From assembly GCA_963921825.1 (NCBI GenBank), contig OY997589.1, forward strand, positions 248,001 through 312,000: a stretch of 64,000 nucleotides of DNA, given 5' to 3'. Shown here piece by piece: positions 12,901 through 24,282 of this stretch; position 1 is the first letter of the stretch, and each line of letters opens with the position of its first letter. Below the pieces are notes generated by a model. The model was given only the letters and a program-made list of their open reading frames with translations, made no database searches and was not told the origin of the DNA. The position numbers and the translations under genes were made by a program. The DNA is from Erodium maritimum. Its lineage: Eukaryota > Streptophyta > Magnoliopsida > Geraniales > Geraniaceae.

Positions 12901-15608
12901 AGCCAGGAGAAGATAAAGTACCCAAACGACCAAAATGGACCTAAAACTCGTCATCCACGCCAGGGGGAAAAACGTCCCACCCGGATCGGAGCCGTCGCCG
13001 CCGAAGGGAGAGAGAGACCGCAACGTCAAAAGAGTGAGACGACAGGGAAGCGAGGGGAGCAAAAGGGTAAGAAGCAAAGGAGAAAACGAAGGGAAAGGAG
13101 GGTGCCGCCGTCAACCAACCAGCCACAAGAGTGAGGCACTACATTGCGACGAAGATGAGCTCAGATCTAGGGTTTTTTGTAAAGAGAGGCCAGAGAGAAA
13201 AAACTAGAGAGAGGAAGAAGAACCTTTTTTCATACTATCGATAATAAATTGAGTAGTTTGCTTCTTTCAACTGTAGACACATGTGTACTTACCCATACAT
13301 ATTAATCGGTCAATGAAAATTAGATATAGTAGAAACTCGTTAAATTAATATTCGATTATTTGTAAATATTCTAAGATAATATTTTTGTCTGATTCCGACT
13401 CGGTGATATGATGTTAAATTAATAATACAAATTAATAATTCTTTTAATTAATAAATTTTGATGGTTCCATGACTATATTAATTTATAGAGTTTCTAGTAT
13501 AAGTCACCTCTAATATTACATGATTGGATTTTGTTGTTCAAGTTATTGTAGTAAGTTATATATGTTGAGTTTACATTTTCTTATAACATGTCTAATTGTA
13601 TTATTCTAAAATAAACTAATATTCTTTATTTTAGTAAGCAAATGGAGGATCTACACATATTCTATATAAATAGAAGTTGAAGAATAATTTGTGTATCACT
13701 AATTTATTTTCTTAGTTATAGATTACATTCTCAATCCTTTACAGAAGCATGTGTAATCAATATAATCTGTTTCTTTTTTGGTGCATGTTTGTAGAGAAGA
13801 GGGCCTTGGAGGATTTGGAGAAAGGAATATTGAAACATTGTGGAGGTTTACCGTTGGCCATCATAGTGGTAGGTGGAGTTCTAGCAAGCAAGAACAACCT
13901 AAGAGAATGGCAGAGGGTTCACGACAACATCAATGCAATCTTACGAAGGGGAGAAGGCCACGACGAAGAACAAGGGTTAGGGGTACACCGTATCTTGGCT
14001 TACAGTTACTATGATTTGCCTTTGCAATTGAAGACTTGTTTCCTCTACATGTGTCAATTCCCGGAAGATTACGAGATAAAGACAAACATATTGATGCGAA
14101 TGTGGATGGCAGAAGGTTTCGTATCAGTGAAATGTGACGGGGAAGGGGAGGAAACAATGGAGGAACTGGTCGAGCGGTACTTGAACGAGTTGGTGGAGAG
14201 GTGCATGGTTGAAATTGGAGAAAGGGGCTCCACGGGAAGGATCCAGACATGTAGGCTTCACGATCTAATGCGAGATGTGTGCTTGTCTAAAGCTAAGGAG
14301 GAAAACCTCATTCATAACTACGAAAAGGAAGGAGCAGCGGCAGCCCCCAAAGATAAGATTCGTAGGCTCTCTTGGATAGAAGACGTGCAAGACGGTGTAA
14401 GTGTAACGATATCTTTATCCGGCTATGAAGAAAGTTCTCACCTCAGATCACTTATTTTACTCAACCGGAGGCACTTTTTCTTGTCCTGGGCCGCCCTCGC
14501 GCCGGTGCAGTTGGCTCATAGCTTCCAGTTGCTCAAAATGCTATTTCTTGAAGGGGTGTATATGGAGGAAGGCATATCAAAACAAATAGGGAAGTTGATA
14601 CACTTAAAATACTTGAGTCTGATAGGGAGCAATATATACGATTGGCCATCACTAGATAAGTTGGGATGCATGGAAATCCTTGACTTGCGAGTTGGGACTA
14701 TCCGAAAAAAGGAGAGTACACTAAATTTAGGTCAAATCTGGCTGATGAAATACTTGAGGCATCTCTACCTTCCAGGTTATGGTCAAGAATATTCAGCAAC
14801 CGGTGCAGACATTATGCAGATGGAGAGCAAGCCGAATGTTCAGACCCTCGTAAACTTTCCTCCTCCAAATTGTGGAGTAGAGGGAATTGTCAAGTTTCCC
14901 AACCTGAGAAGGTTAAAGATAATAAGGAGAAAAGGGTCATTGGTACTATTCGGGTTGGTGCTTCACCGCTTCGAAAGCTTCAGGATCGATAGCCTTCAAT
15001 CTCTTTCTCTAACATCAGCTTTTGGAGTTCCCTGTGAACCAGTGAACTTAGAGGTAGTGTTCGAGAGGTTTCCAAATATTTACAAGTTGGATTTTGAAGG
15101 TCCCATAGAGAAGTTCCCTCCGGTGAACCAATTCCCTACCAAACTCACCAATTTGAAGTTGGGAGTGTGTTGGATTGAAGATTCAAAACAGATAGAAACA
15201 ACACTAGGTAGTCTGCCTCACTTAACCAGACTCGTGTTGGGTGCTCGAGCGTTCGAGGGAGAGCGATTGTCTTTCAAGAAAGGAACGTTTCTTAAACTAG
15301 AATCCCTAGTACTTGAGGGCTTGTTTAAGTTGAAAAGCCTGACGGTGGAACAAGGAGCCATGCCCAAGCTTGAATACTTGAGGATTTTCTGCGGACTTAA
15401 TTTGGAGACAGTTCCACAAGGATTGAGATTTTTAGCTAACCTCAAGCAGCTAGCTATCTACACTAAGAGTAAATTGGCGGCAAGGCTTAAGGAAGGAGGA
15501 GCTGATTTTGATGCAGTTAAACATATTCCTTCTCGAGTTCTAATACCCTCGGAGGAAAATGATTCAGGTACTAAATATACAACTCTTCTTAATTTATTTG
15601 TAGTTTGA
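980..15608 (+). CDS. CC-NB-ARC-LRR (CNL) disease-resistance protein, three main exons, apparent frameshift
   Basis: Likely an intracellular immune receptor that senses pathogen effectors and signals through its ADP/ATP-switched NB-ARC domain. Exons by phase and GT/AG: 980-1234, 7925-8707, 13795-15608 (or to 15567 with a further exon at 15666-16036). Exon 1 encodes an Rx-type coiled coil (starts MELLIPFGVEKVGNLVI). Exon 2 has the P-loop GMGGLGKTTLAKKVYND, kinase-2 CLVVLDDIW (the W marks CNLs) and RNBS-B KVVFTTRKK. Exon 3 opens with CGGLPLAI, then CFLYMCQFPEDYEI (RNBS-D), an MHD-type motif LHDLMRD, and about 350 residues of irregular leucine-rich repeats. The frame changes at 8150-8157: RRSYGH continues as DRYNVVGLEEN only if two bases are extra or one is missing. 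The gene is therefore either a pseudogene or affected by a sequence error; both sides are otherwise open. The introns are unusually large (6.7 and 5.1 kb) because of insertions. Confidence 0.85.
1440..2170 (-). mobile_element. Degenerate copy of an A-tailed 0.8-kb retroposon family (copy 1)
   Basis: Read on the minus strand, this shares the WIWDPGGGT-encoding core (about 1,830) and the poly-T-rich opening (CCTAGC-type, about 2,140-2,160) with the better preserved copies at 28209-29026 and 31447-32256. Its 3' tail has decayed and no target duplication is visible. It lies in intron 1 of the NLR gene. The family relation is seen in the sequence; its assignment as a LINE-dependent non-autonomous retroposon is inferred from the other copies. 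Confidence 0.6.
2171..2452 (+). mobile_element. TRIM-like fossil, eroded
   Basis: A primer-binding-site-like TGGTATCAGAAC at about 2204 follows a short repeat (TTTAGTTGAGCTGGTTTTCT). A second copy of that repeat ends near 2450. The pieces match the complete element at 7085-7415, which lies in the opposite orientation. It is an old, incomplete copy in NLR intron 1. Confidence 0.6.
2453..3297. other. NLR intron 1, AT-rich, no feature recognised
   Basis: AT-rich sequence with short T and A runs and a few TAAA repeats (about 2840-2855). No coding potential or repeat family was recognised. Confidence 0.5.
3298..3953. repeat. Minisatellite of about 22-bp monomers with a 66-bp higher-order unit
   Basis: Variations on TTACATGTGTTTTATCAC repeat about 28-30 times. 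In the best conserved part, blocks starting near 3594, 3660 and 3726 repeat every 66 bases, which is three 22-base monomers with different inserts. The open frame across it (3298-3846) is a by-product of a period near a multiple of three. The array lies inside NLR intron 1. Confidence 0.85.
3954..5380. other. NLR intron 1, AT-rich, nothing recognised
   Basis: Mostly AT-rich. A T-rich block lies at 4920-5260. No gene or repeat family was recognised. Confidence 0.5.
5381..7079. other. Unrecognised GC-richer block in NLR intron 1, probably a decayed transposon
   Basis: The base composition from about 5395 to 6900 is clearly richer in GC than the surrounding intron, with scattered short open frames on both strands (for example 5482-5799 +, 5960-6226 -, 6730-7062 +). 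None matches a family I know. The composition and broken frames suggest an inserted, decayed element. No terminal repeats or target duplication were found. Confidence 0.35.
7085..7415 (-). mobile_element. Complete 331-bp TRIM (miniature LTR fossil) with 71-bp terminal repeats
   Basis: Two 71-base direct repeats, 7085-7155 and 7345-7415, start TG/end CA-like on the minus strand and differ at about five positions. Just inside the right repeat is the reverse complement of TGGTATCAGAG, a plant initiator-Met-tRNA primer site. The element is flanked by the 5-base duplication AAAGT (7080-7084 and 7416-7420). It has no coding capacity. It looks structurally whole for a TRIM. The divergence of its repeats suggests an old insertion. 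Confidence 0.9.
7421..7924. other. End of NLR intron 1
   Basis: AT-rich intron sequence ending in the acceptor ACAG at 7921-7924. Nothing else was recognised. Confidence 0.5.
10424..10545. repeat. Short tandem repeats in the solo LTR
   Basis: Four copies of ATCCCGCAGGATCT at spacings of about 33-36 bases. Each contains the inverted pair ATCC...GGAT and so can form a small hairpin. Confidence 0.8.
10587..10611. repeat. Poly-C tract, 25 bases
   Basis: An uninterrupted run of 25 C inside the solo LTR. Its length is likely to vary and is prone to sequencing error. Confidence 0.95.
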
Positions 15609-15665
15609 GATATACTCCATTCCATTTGTTTGTATAAATATACTAATTACTAAACACACAACAAG

Positions 15666-16310
15666 AAACAGCTACTTCTGCGACGCCAGGATCTAGTCCA
15701 AGAGTCGTTCTCCCACCGAAGCAAATGGCAGCCTCCTCGAGCACAGTTTCTGTGGAGATCTCTCAGGATATGCAGGAGAGTATGCAGGCGCAGATCCAGG
15801 AGCAAGTCAAGGAGGAGGTGGAGCGTCGTTTGAAGGAACGGGAACAGGAGGAAAAGATGATAGCAGCACAAGCGACCTTGGAGGCGGAGCGTCGTTTGAA
15901 GGAACGGGAGGAACGGTTGGAAGCAGCACAGGCGACCTTGGAAGAGCAGCTGAAAAGGGTCAACGACTTCATGTCTTTGTACGCCTCCAGTATGGTGCAT
16001 TTCCAACCTGATGGAGCAGGGCCGAGTAAACAATAACGGTTTTTACTGTGGCTTTTAATTTGTTTTGTATCTTTTGGATATTAAACTGTGAATTTCTGTG
16101 TATATGAAACTATCAATTGCTGTTTATGCTATTAATTTATGTACATTGTACATTTAGGTGTACGTTTTATAAGTATATATATAGTATCTTTTTCTGTGGC
16201 GTCATATATGCCAACGTAGAGGTTATGTTATAACAGAATCTACGACGCCTTGTATAACCGTCGTAGAGGTGAACCACGTCTACGACGTGAGGTTATGTAT
16301 GACATGCATC
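15666..16310 (+). mobile_element. CACTA (En/Spm) 3' remnant, possibly exonised onto the NLR gene
   Basis: An open frame 15666-16036 encodes a Glu/Lys/Arg/Gln-rich coiled coil (repeats of RRLKERE and AQATLE), of the kind found at the C-terminus of plant En/Spm-type transposon proteins. It is followed at 16190-16300 by several direct and inverted TCTACGACG motifs, like CACTA subterminal repeats. No TAGTG terminus or TIR partner is seen, so this is a fragment. A donor CAG|GTACTA at 15567/15568 in the last NLR exon and an acceptor ACAAG at 15661-15665 are in matching phase. Splicing would add about 120 residues to the receptor in place of a stop at 15606-15608. Confidence 0.5.
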
Positions 16311-17207
16311 AATAAGGAGTGTTCTTAGTTTGTTAATTACACTTCCATATTACAATTTCACACCCATATATATCTAATCACAAATACTATTCTTGCAGCA
16401 TTACAAATTTGCTGGTGTAATTGGTGCATGACTCTTGGTGAATGACATGTGAGAGATTACTTGAAGACTCTTGTTGTTGTTTGATTTGATGTCGTGTTGC
16501 CAATATCTATTACTCTGGTGTTACAAAATTGTTATTTTAAATCAAAAGTTCGAATTTTAGTAAATATGTCTTAACTAGATTAAGATGTTCTCGCTTTTTG
16601 TCCATAAACGTTTTTCTATTTTTATTTCGGATTCTTTTTTCTTAAAACGTTGTTTCAGATTCTTGATTGTTATTTATCGACTTAATTAAGGTGTCATTTC
16701 TTCTATACTCTTATTGATATAAACACGTGCGAAGAGACCATCCGTTGAATCCACACCAAGTTGCCAATGATGCTCGTCCAACCTATTTTAAATTTGGTCA
16801 AAACTTGAAAAAAGAATAATTGTAGGGCTTGATGGTGTACACGCCACGTGCAAAAGTCATAGCCGTCCATTAAATCGGGCCCACTTCTTTTTTAGATCAA
16901 GAATTCCATGAATGAGACAAGTCATCAGATCACACGGTAGAAATAGTGTGGATCTGAAAATTAAATACTCCCGACACTGACTAATAGTTAAAAGAAAATA
17001 ATAATAGTTTATGAGGGAAAATTAAATTATTATCATTTTTAGAATAATGTATACGTGTACCATAGATATTACATTTCGTCAAAAAAAAACATAGATATTA
17101 CATACTCATTAAAAGCCGTCAACTTGTGGTTTACATGTCGTATTAAAAGCTTTACATATATTTAGTGTTTCATATTTATCTACATTAATTCTTAAGCTTA
17201 GGCTTAT
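16311..17207. other. Intergenic, nothing recognised
   Basis: AT-rich sequence without coding potential or a recognised repeat. Confidence 0.5.
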
Positions 17208-17215
17208 TGACTTTT

Positions 17216-17610
17216 TTTTTTTTGAAACGAGTAAAAAGGGAAAATGTATTATTACAAAAAAATACATAATAAGGGTAAAAAATCTTGAGCTTCAAAATAA
17301 TGTCTGGAATGACAATAGTTAATCCGGTTTTCATGGACCCGACGAAAAAACCTATTTTGTTTCGTAGACACAACTTAAGGACATCTTCTTACCGACATTT
17401 CAAATAAACAAAACACATGACTAAAAATCCAAACGTATATCCAGATAAAATACTCCAAACTAAAAACAAAAGTACAATAAAATATGGAAATTTGATGCGC
17501 TGTTTTTCCTGTTGTCCCGAGACGCCTTGGGTCACGCCTCGACCGACGTTTAGGATTTTTCTAGGAGAGAGGAAAGCAGAGATCTCGTAGAAATAAATAG
17601 CCACGTTTAA
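17216..17610 (-). mobile_element. A-tailed retroposon, 5'-truncated (copy 2 of the 0.8-kb family)
   Basis: It opens on the plus strand with poly-T followed by GAAACGAGTA, as does the copy at 31447 (GAAACGGGTA). Both share the later blocks CATGGACCC and TTCGTRGRCACAA. A duplication of at least eight bases, TGACTTTT, lies at 17208-17215 and 17611-17618. Only the 3' half of the family is present. Confidence 0.7.
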
Positions 17611-17851
17611 TGACTTTTATTAACACAAACAGTTTATATTAAATTTTGTCGGTAAAAACAAATAGGTATCTATCATTTATACACATAAAACAATGATTTT
17701 TATTAAACCGTTCCTATGTAAGTTTTTGTATAAATTGATCTTTATCTTAAAGACTTGTTCTTGTAAGAAAAAAAAAAAATCGATGGACGAAAATAAATAA
17801 AAGTGGATATGTGTTTTTGTTGGGTATTTTGGAAACAAATAACTCTATTAA

Positions 17852-18169
17852 GAGCATCTCCAATGGTAAATCAATGCGTAGTGGTTTGAAGTCGTGGTCT
17901 AAATATATATTTTGTTTTTCTCTCTCCTCCAAACCACTATCTCCTACCCCTACACCTCCAATGGATAGATTAATAAGTACTAGTTTGGGTGTAGTAGTAA
18001 GAAAAAAATAGCCAAAAAATTACTTTTAGTCGACGATGGAACCGTGAGTAAATTCTGCCACAGCAAACATTCTCTCTCCGCAAGTATTATTATTTTAATG
18101 TTTCTCTTTCTTCAAAATTGATGTCACGACACGCCTGCTATGACAAAACCATTACCATTGAAGCTGCTC
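17852..18169. mobile_element. Tourist-like (PIF/Harbinger) MITE
   Basis: Terminal inverted repeats GAGCATCTCCAATGGTAA (left) and TTACCATTGAAGCTGCTC (right) are flanked by the 3-base duplication TAA at 17849-17851 and 18170-18172. GAGCATCTCCAATGG is a common terminus of such MITEs in dicots. It has no coding sequence. Confidence 0.85.
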
Positions 18170-18172
18170 TAA

Positions 18173-20162
18173 CGGGTAGTTTATATTAATAAAATTAAGA
18201 AAAGGAGTATTATTAAGATTATCCATAGATCTCACTCTTTTTAGAACCACTATATCTTACTTGATACGTTGAATAAATAAAATAATTTTCATTTACTTAT
18301 TTATTTGTATTCTTTACATTTTTTATTAATATTTCATACTGATAAAGATTAAACAATGCATGTATACATTTAATTGAGAAGGCGACACTGAGTGATGAGA
18401 GCTACAAAATGTCAATAATATCTGCTATATCCTACCAACATATTTGTTTTTATTTTCTTTTCAAAAATAAATTTCTATATTGAGAATAATATTTTTTTTG
18501 TATTTATATAAATGAGTGGGGCTGATAAAATTCAGGTGGGTAGCCCCACAAATCTTAGAATTGGTCATGCGTGTCCAATATGTAAATGTTGCAATAATCA
18601 CGATGTTATATATAATAGACACCTCATTATGTATAATAATTAAAAAGATATAAATTACTTTTTTTTTCTTTTTTCGATTTAGAGGTCGAGAGCATCACAC
18701 GAACGTCACACAATTACCAACTACTATCACCTAATTTCAATATCCATATTTTTAATGATTTAAATTGAGATCGTCAAATTTAAAGCGTATGAGTTATATT
18801 ATATATGTTGTGATGAAAATAATAAAAAATACGGTAAAACATTTATAGTCATCTGATAGTCACATATATTTGTATGCGATTTTTAAAAATTAACCGTTTT
18901 TAAATATTCTAATAATCGAATGTATAAGTGTATATATAGTTTACCCCCGCAGCTTTTTTAACGGCTACGAAGAGGCACAACACGCCTCAGCCATTTGTCT
19001 GCAACGTCCATATTAGCTGGCCTATGCAGATCGCATGATGCCATTTAGTTGATTAGTTAATTAATTAATTGATTGATTGTGATTCATATACTTATCTATA
19101 ATGTTTTTCTATTCACGCATGATCGATTGAATATTAACACTAGTATAAAATAATTGATCCATTTTTACTCACGTCATAAGAGTATGAATAAAGTCTTGGG
19201 CTTGAGTTAAAATTTTATTCATATTTGTTTGATTATAATTTATAATTGTTGCTTTTAATTTTTAGCTTTTCGAACGGTCCAAAGTGTATATAGTACCAAT
19301 AAGTCAATATCTATAAAGTTATCACTAATTACTATTACCTTTTAGGTAGAGTGAAGAGTTCCACTAAATTTTAGTTGGTATATCAACCACATAGTTTGAT
19401 TGATAACGGTCTTCGTGATTTAATTGAATTATATATTCAATTATCTAAAATACATTTTTATTTTTCAATAATCAATGTTTAATTTGTGTGGTTATATCAT
19501 ATTTGATTTTGTATTAACTTTATATTGCATAATGTCACTTTAAATATATAGTGACCTAACAAAAAGGAGAGACCCATAAGAAAGGGACAAGGTTTCTAAC
19601 CTTCTATAATGTGCTCCAATATACATTGGATAAATTATAATTTGTAAAAGCACTTCAATTCCTCACCATTTGAGTATTGATTAGGTGCTATTGCATGCCA
19701 CTAGGAAATAATATGGTAAACAAGCCTTTAATGGTCTATCTATGGCCCAAACCTTCATGAGATTCCTATAGCTTTAGGTAGGTTTTGAGAAAGTGTCACT
19801 ATAATATTTGATCCCATAAATTTCCATATATTATGATCATTATTATACAAAATAGACATAGCAAGACATGGTTATGTTATGTCCACCAAAATTTAAAATT
19901 TATTTATTTATTTATATGGTTTTGTATGGTTTGTAAACATCACTGTTATTTCACTATACACATTCATTAGGAAATGTGACTTGAACTTGCATGTTTTACC
20001 ACCAATTCTACAATGATATTGTCATCCATTAGGATAAAAAAAAATTGATACATGTTATACATTCAACATCATGATGTATAAAAACCATAATAAGTTTTAC
20101 TATACTCTTTAGAGAGTAGTTGTGAAAAGTCCGATTTGGCAAAAAAATGAGGTATATTCCTT
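18173..20162. other. Intergenic, AT-rich, nothing recognised
   Basis: No coding potential or repeat family was recognised. A few TA-rich simple stretches are present. Confidence 0.5.
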
Positions 20163-20170
20163 ATTATGAT

Positions 20171-20341
20171 CAGTGGCGGAGCCACATGGTGCCCGGGGGA
20201 GGGGGTTCGATTTTTTTTTCAAAAGTACCCTTTAATTGTTTCTAATTTCGTAGTTGTGCCTTCCTCAATTTTTTTACAGTCACGTATTGACACTGAAATT
20301 TTTTGGTGCCCCCCTCACTGGAAAAGCTAGCTCCGCCACTA
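20171..20341. mobile_element. hAT-like MITE, 171 bp
   Basis: Ends AGTGGCGGAGC and GCTCCGCCACT are inverted repeats. An 8-base duplication, ATTATGAT, flanks the element (20163-20170 and 20342-20349), as expected for hAT insertions. It has no coding sequence. Confidence 0.85.
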
Positions 20342-20349
20342 ATTATGAT

Positions 20350-21160
20350 GGTATAAAGAACGACGTCGATTGGTTGGTTCTAACCGAAATCTCGAGTTGT
20401 CTGGAGAAAAAAAGAAAAGAGAGCAGAGAAAAGAAGTTCATTGACAATCAAGAAAAAGTCGACAAAACTTCATTTTTTTATAACAATTTTTTTGGTTGAA
20501 CCGACTGGACAAAACTGAACACAAAAAAGAGCTCTTATTGTGATAATTAAACTTAATCATTCAAAATGGCAATTTAACCCTTTACTTAAAACAAAATTAG
20601 ATTCCAAAGCCTCAAACTCATACATTCACATGGAACCAAACATGCCTAAGCTTCTTATTACACACCTGTCTGTCTGATTCTAGATCTTGATCCACAAATC
20701 CCCCAATAGCCGTCTAATTTACAAAGACACGTCCCTTACAAACCGACGCTTTTCTTAAACAAAACAAAAAAACATTAACTTCTGTCTTAAAACAAATCAA
20801 TAAACCTTAACTTATGTCTGAAAGTTACAGCCCACGAGTCCATTAAACCCACAAACATCTCCTACTTTGTCCTAATTTGTCTCTTTCCTCTCCTTTTTGT
20901 TCCACCTTTAGCTTTCTCTCCGATTCTCTCTGTCTCAAAGTCAACTCATCGGACGGCTGCGAGGACCGTGTGGCCGAGCTTACGGTGGGACGCGAAGCAG
21001 AGGAGCTTCTTTCCGATACAGTTAATTTAGATTCCGGTTCTCTGTTCCCGATACAAAACCAATCAAAGTTCTAATTAAATGAAGCTACTATTCTTCCTCT
21101 CTGCTCTGTTTTGATTTTTTTTTCTCTATTTCTAGAGAGAGACGACGTCGTTTTGGTCTC
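20350..21160 (+). promoter_or_regulatory. Promoter/5' leader of the USP-kinase gene with a short upstream ORF
   Basis: No other gene is seen here. CT-rich leader-like sequence runs from about 20870. An ATG at 21079 opens an 11-codon frame ending at 21114, 46 bases before the main start at 21161, and may dampen translation if transcribed. The transcription start is unknown. Confidence 0.4.
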
Positions 21161-24100
21161 ATGACGGTCGACGCCGGAGGTGAGTGCGGCGGCGGCGGCG
21201 GGGCGGTGGTGCTGGTGGCGGTGAGGATGGACGCACAGAGCAGGGAGTTGCTGACGTGGGCTCTGGTGAAAGTGGCGGAGCCAGGCGACAGAGTAATCGC
21301 CATTCACGTCCTCGACATATCCACAGGTGAAGCTCGAAAAAGCTTTGATTTTTATGTCCAGTTTCGTTTTCTATAGGATTTTCTGTATCTGGGTTTGGAT
21401 TTTGAAGTGTTGATTTCGATTTTGTTTGGTGTTTTTAGAGAACAAATCGTCTATGATGTCGCTTGTGAAGACATTCGATTCGGTTTTGGCGGTCTATGAG
21501 GGTTTCTGCAACCTGAAACAGGTCGATTTCACTTGCTTTTTTGGTGGGTAGTGCTTGATTTTGTTGTTTGGTTGCTGAGAAAATGTGGGGTTTGGGTGGA
21601 ATTTGAATTTCCAGGTTGATTTGAAGCTCAAGGTGTGTAGAGGCTCATCGGTGCAGAAAACATTGGTGGAGGAGGCCAAAACCTACGCCGCCGCGAAGGT
21701 GATTGTGGGAACCTCCAAGATCACTCACTCTATTAGTCTTAGATCCTCAGTGTCTGTGGCTAAGTACTGTGCTAAGAAATTGTCAAAGCGTTTCTCAGTC
21801 TTTGCTGTTGAAAATGGCAAAGTAATGTTCCAGAGAGAAGCAATGGAGACTAATGTGAATCATCCACAAGGTTCGGGAAATGGGTTTTGTTAGAAATTTT
21901 GGTAATTGCGTGTTTCAGTTATAAATTTGATCTGAATCTCGTTCCTCTTGTCAATGTAGATGTAACTCAGAAGAAGAAGAATCATATGCATAAGTCAAAG
22001 TCAAAGAAGGAAAGAAATGGCTCCATTGGGGAAGCTCATACATTGGTGAATAATAAGAAAACCCGAAAGAAGAAGTGTATTAGTTGCGGTCCAGCATTGG
22101 GTTTAGGGGGTGATTGTGAATCTCGATCTGATGATGAGGGTAGGGATGATTCTTTGGCTCTGGTACCGGTTCAATCTCCAAGCTCAAATGTGAGTAAACC
22201 CGGTTGGCCTATTCTTCGGAAGGTGTTCTTGCCTAAGCCTCGTGATCCGGAGGAGAAGAAAAAGTCTGTGGTGGGAAGGGTGATGAGGTTACCGTTAAGG
22301 CATTGTTCATCATCATCAATTGTTTATCCGGATCAGAAACAGAATAGTCATGACCGTGATGAAGATCATCGTTGTGAGTTGAATGGAGAGAACGGTGCAA
22401 TTGTGTCTGTTGGGTTTGAAGATCGTCATTGTCCTCTTTCTCCTTCCAATGGCTCGAAGGGTCTTCCCAAAGAATTGGAAGGTCTACATGAGAAGTACTC
22501 AGCAACTTGCAGATTGTTCAGCTACCAAGAGCTTTCATGTGCCACATCTGGCTTCACATCTGGTTTGTATCTATCTATTCATCGTTCTAAGTTTGAATTT
22601 TTATTTCTTCAATATCGAGTCTTAAAGATGTGTGTTTCGTTCTTTCATCAGAGAATATGGTTGGTAAAGGGGGGAATAGCCATGTTTATCTGGGAAGTCT
22701 CCCGGACGGCAAAGAACTGGCAGTAAAAGTCTTGAAGCCATCTCAAGACGTAGTGAAAGAGTTTGTTCTTGAGATCGACGTTATTACAACCTTAAGTCAC
22801 AAGAACATTATCTCCTTATTCGGTTTCTGTTATGAGGACAATAATTTGCTCTTGGTTTACGACTTTTTGTCCAGAGGAAGCTTGGAAGACAACCTCCACG
22901 GTAAAATTCAATCCAATCCAACAACATCATGCTTTGTTGTCTTGTTCTAAAGTTGTTGATAGAGACTGGTTGTGAATGATTTAGGTGATAAGAAAGATGG
23001 AAACAAATTTGGTTGGGGTGAGAGATTTAAGGTTGCGGTTGGTGTAGCAGAGGCACTGGACTATTTGCATTGTCAACATATCATCCACAGAGATGTGAAA
23101 TCTTCAAACATACTTCTGTCTGATGATTTCGAGCCTCAGCTGTCTGATTTTGGACTTGCTAACTGGGTTTCGGTATCTTCTTCACCCGTTCCTTGCCCTG
23201 ATGTTGCAGGAACCTTTGGGTATGCTATGCAACTTGTTGAATCTGTAGCTGTAACTATGATGTGAACTCTATTTTTATGATATCCTTGTGTTACAGTTAC
23301 TTGGCTCCAGAATACTTCATGCATGGAAAAGTGAGTGACAAAGTGGATGTTTATGCATTTGGTGTTGTGGTACTTGAGCTTCTATCAGGTAGGAAGCCAA
23401 TCGACAGTAAGTGTCCCAAGGGCCATGAGAGCCTAGTGATGTGGGTAAGTTCTTGTGCTTGTTAATATGAAAAGGTAAGCTTGTTTAACACATAATATGG
23501 AAAGGGGGTGATTGCAAGAAAGTGCCCAAGGCATTCATTTTTTGCAACTTGTAGCCCTTTTCTCTGATAATTGCAAAAAATACCCTGAACTTGTCTTTCT
23601 GTTGCAATTTACATGAAAACGATGATTTTGCCCTTACAACTTAGAACTTTTTTAACTGCAAAAAAGTATCTTGAACTTGTCTTATTGTTGCTTGCAAGTT
23701 TGTACGGAAATGATGATTGTACCCTTCCAATTTATATTTTATCAATTTCAAAGAAGAGAATTACAAGTTGCAAAAAGTGAATACCTTTGCAATAATCCCT
23801 AATATGTATGATTTTCTAACGTCTAATTGTCCAGGCAAAGCCAATTCTGAAAGGTGGGGAGGTTTCTCAACTGCTAGATCCAAGCTTAGGCAGTGAAAAC
23901 GATCATGATCAAATAGAACGAATGGTCTTGGTTGCCACAATTTGCATTAGACCTGCACCCGAACAGAGGCCTCAAACCAGCACAGTGAGTTCTTTTCCTC
24001 GATTAAAGATCTTAGCTTTGAAATATTACCCTTATGGTGAAAATGGGTTTTTGTTGGTTACAGATTCTGAAGCTTCTCCAAGGCGATGAGGAGGTGATGG

Positions 24101-24282
24101 AATGGGCGAGGAAGGAAGTGAAAGCAGAGGAGGAAGTAGACAGTGAGTATGGTGAAGCTAACATTCAATCTCATCTCAACCTTGCATTGTCTGACTTGGA
24201 CGACGATAGTAGCCCTGACCAAAGCGTATCCATTGAAAACTACTTACAAGGGCGATGGAGCCGGACTTCAAGTTTCGATTAA
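21161..24282 (+). CDS. USP-domain receptor-like cytoplasmic Ser/Thr kinase
   Basis: Predicted to phosphorylate serine/threonine on cytosolic or plasma-membrane-associated targets. Nine exons with continuous phase: 21161-21326, 21439-21521, 21615-21870, 21960-22562, 22652-22900, 22985-23219, 23297-23444, 23835-23984, 24064-24282 (702 residues). Residues 1 to about 168 form a universal-stress-protein/adenine-nucleotide-hydrolase-like domain (starts with [16 protein letters not shown]). A basic, low-complexity linker follows. The kinase domain has the loop [12 protein letters not shown], lysine in LAVKVLK, catalytic [13 protein letters not shown] in LSDFGLA, and APE in YLAPEY, so it looks active. 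No signal peptide or transmembrane segment is visible. The architecture matches the Arabidopsis RLCK group that includes At5g63940. The start is the first ATG that opens into the USP domain. Confidence 0.92.
23500..23800. mobile_element. MITE-like insertion in intron 7 of the USP-kinase gene
   Basis: Imperfect inverted ends (about GGTGATTGCAAGAAAGTGCC on the left and its relative near 23765-23800) flank a body with two diverged direct copies of a block containing TTGAACTTGTCTT. AATATG occurs on both sides (23494-23499 and 23801-23806) and may be the target duplication. The superfamily is not assigned. Confidence 0.5.

Larger units (their letters stand above)
8747..13244 (-). mobile_element. 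LINE-like A-tailed retroposon in NLR intron 2, itself interrupted by a solo LTR
   Basis: A 15-base target duplication, TAAATTGAGTAGTTT, flanks the block at 8732-8746 and 13245-13259. The left edge is T-rich with CTGCTGATAAAA-type sequence on the minus strand, typical of plant LINE 3' ends; the right edge is the 5' end, with CTCTCTCTAG-rich sequence. Without the nested LTR (9612-12505) the element is about 1.6 kb. I see no reverse-transcriptase motifs, so it is non-autonomous or internally deleted. The frames at 8855-9532 and 12509-13207 are low-complexity and not convincing genes. Confidence 0.8.
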
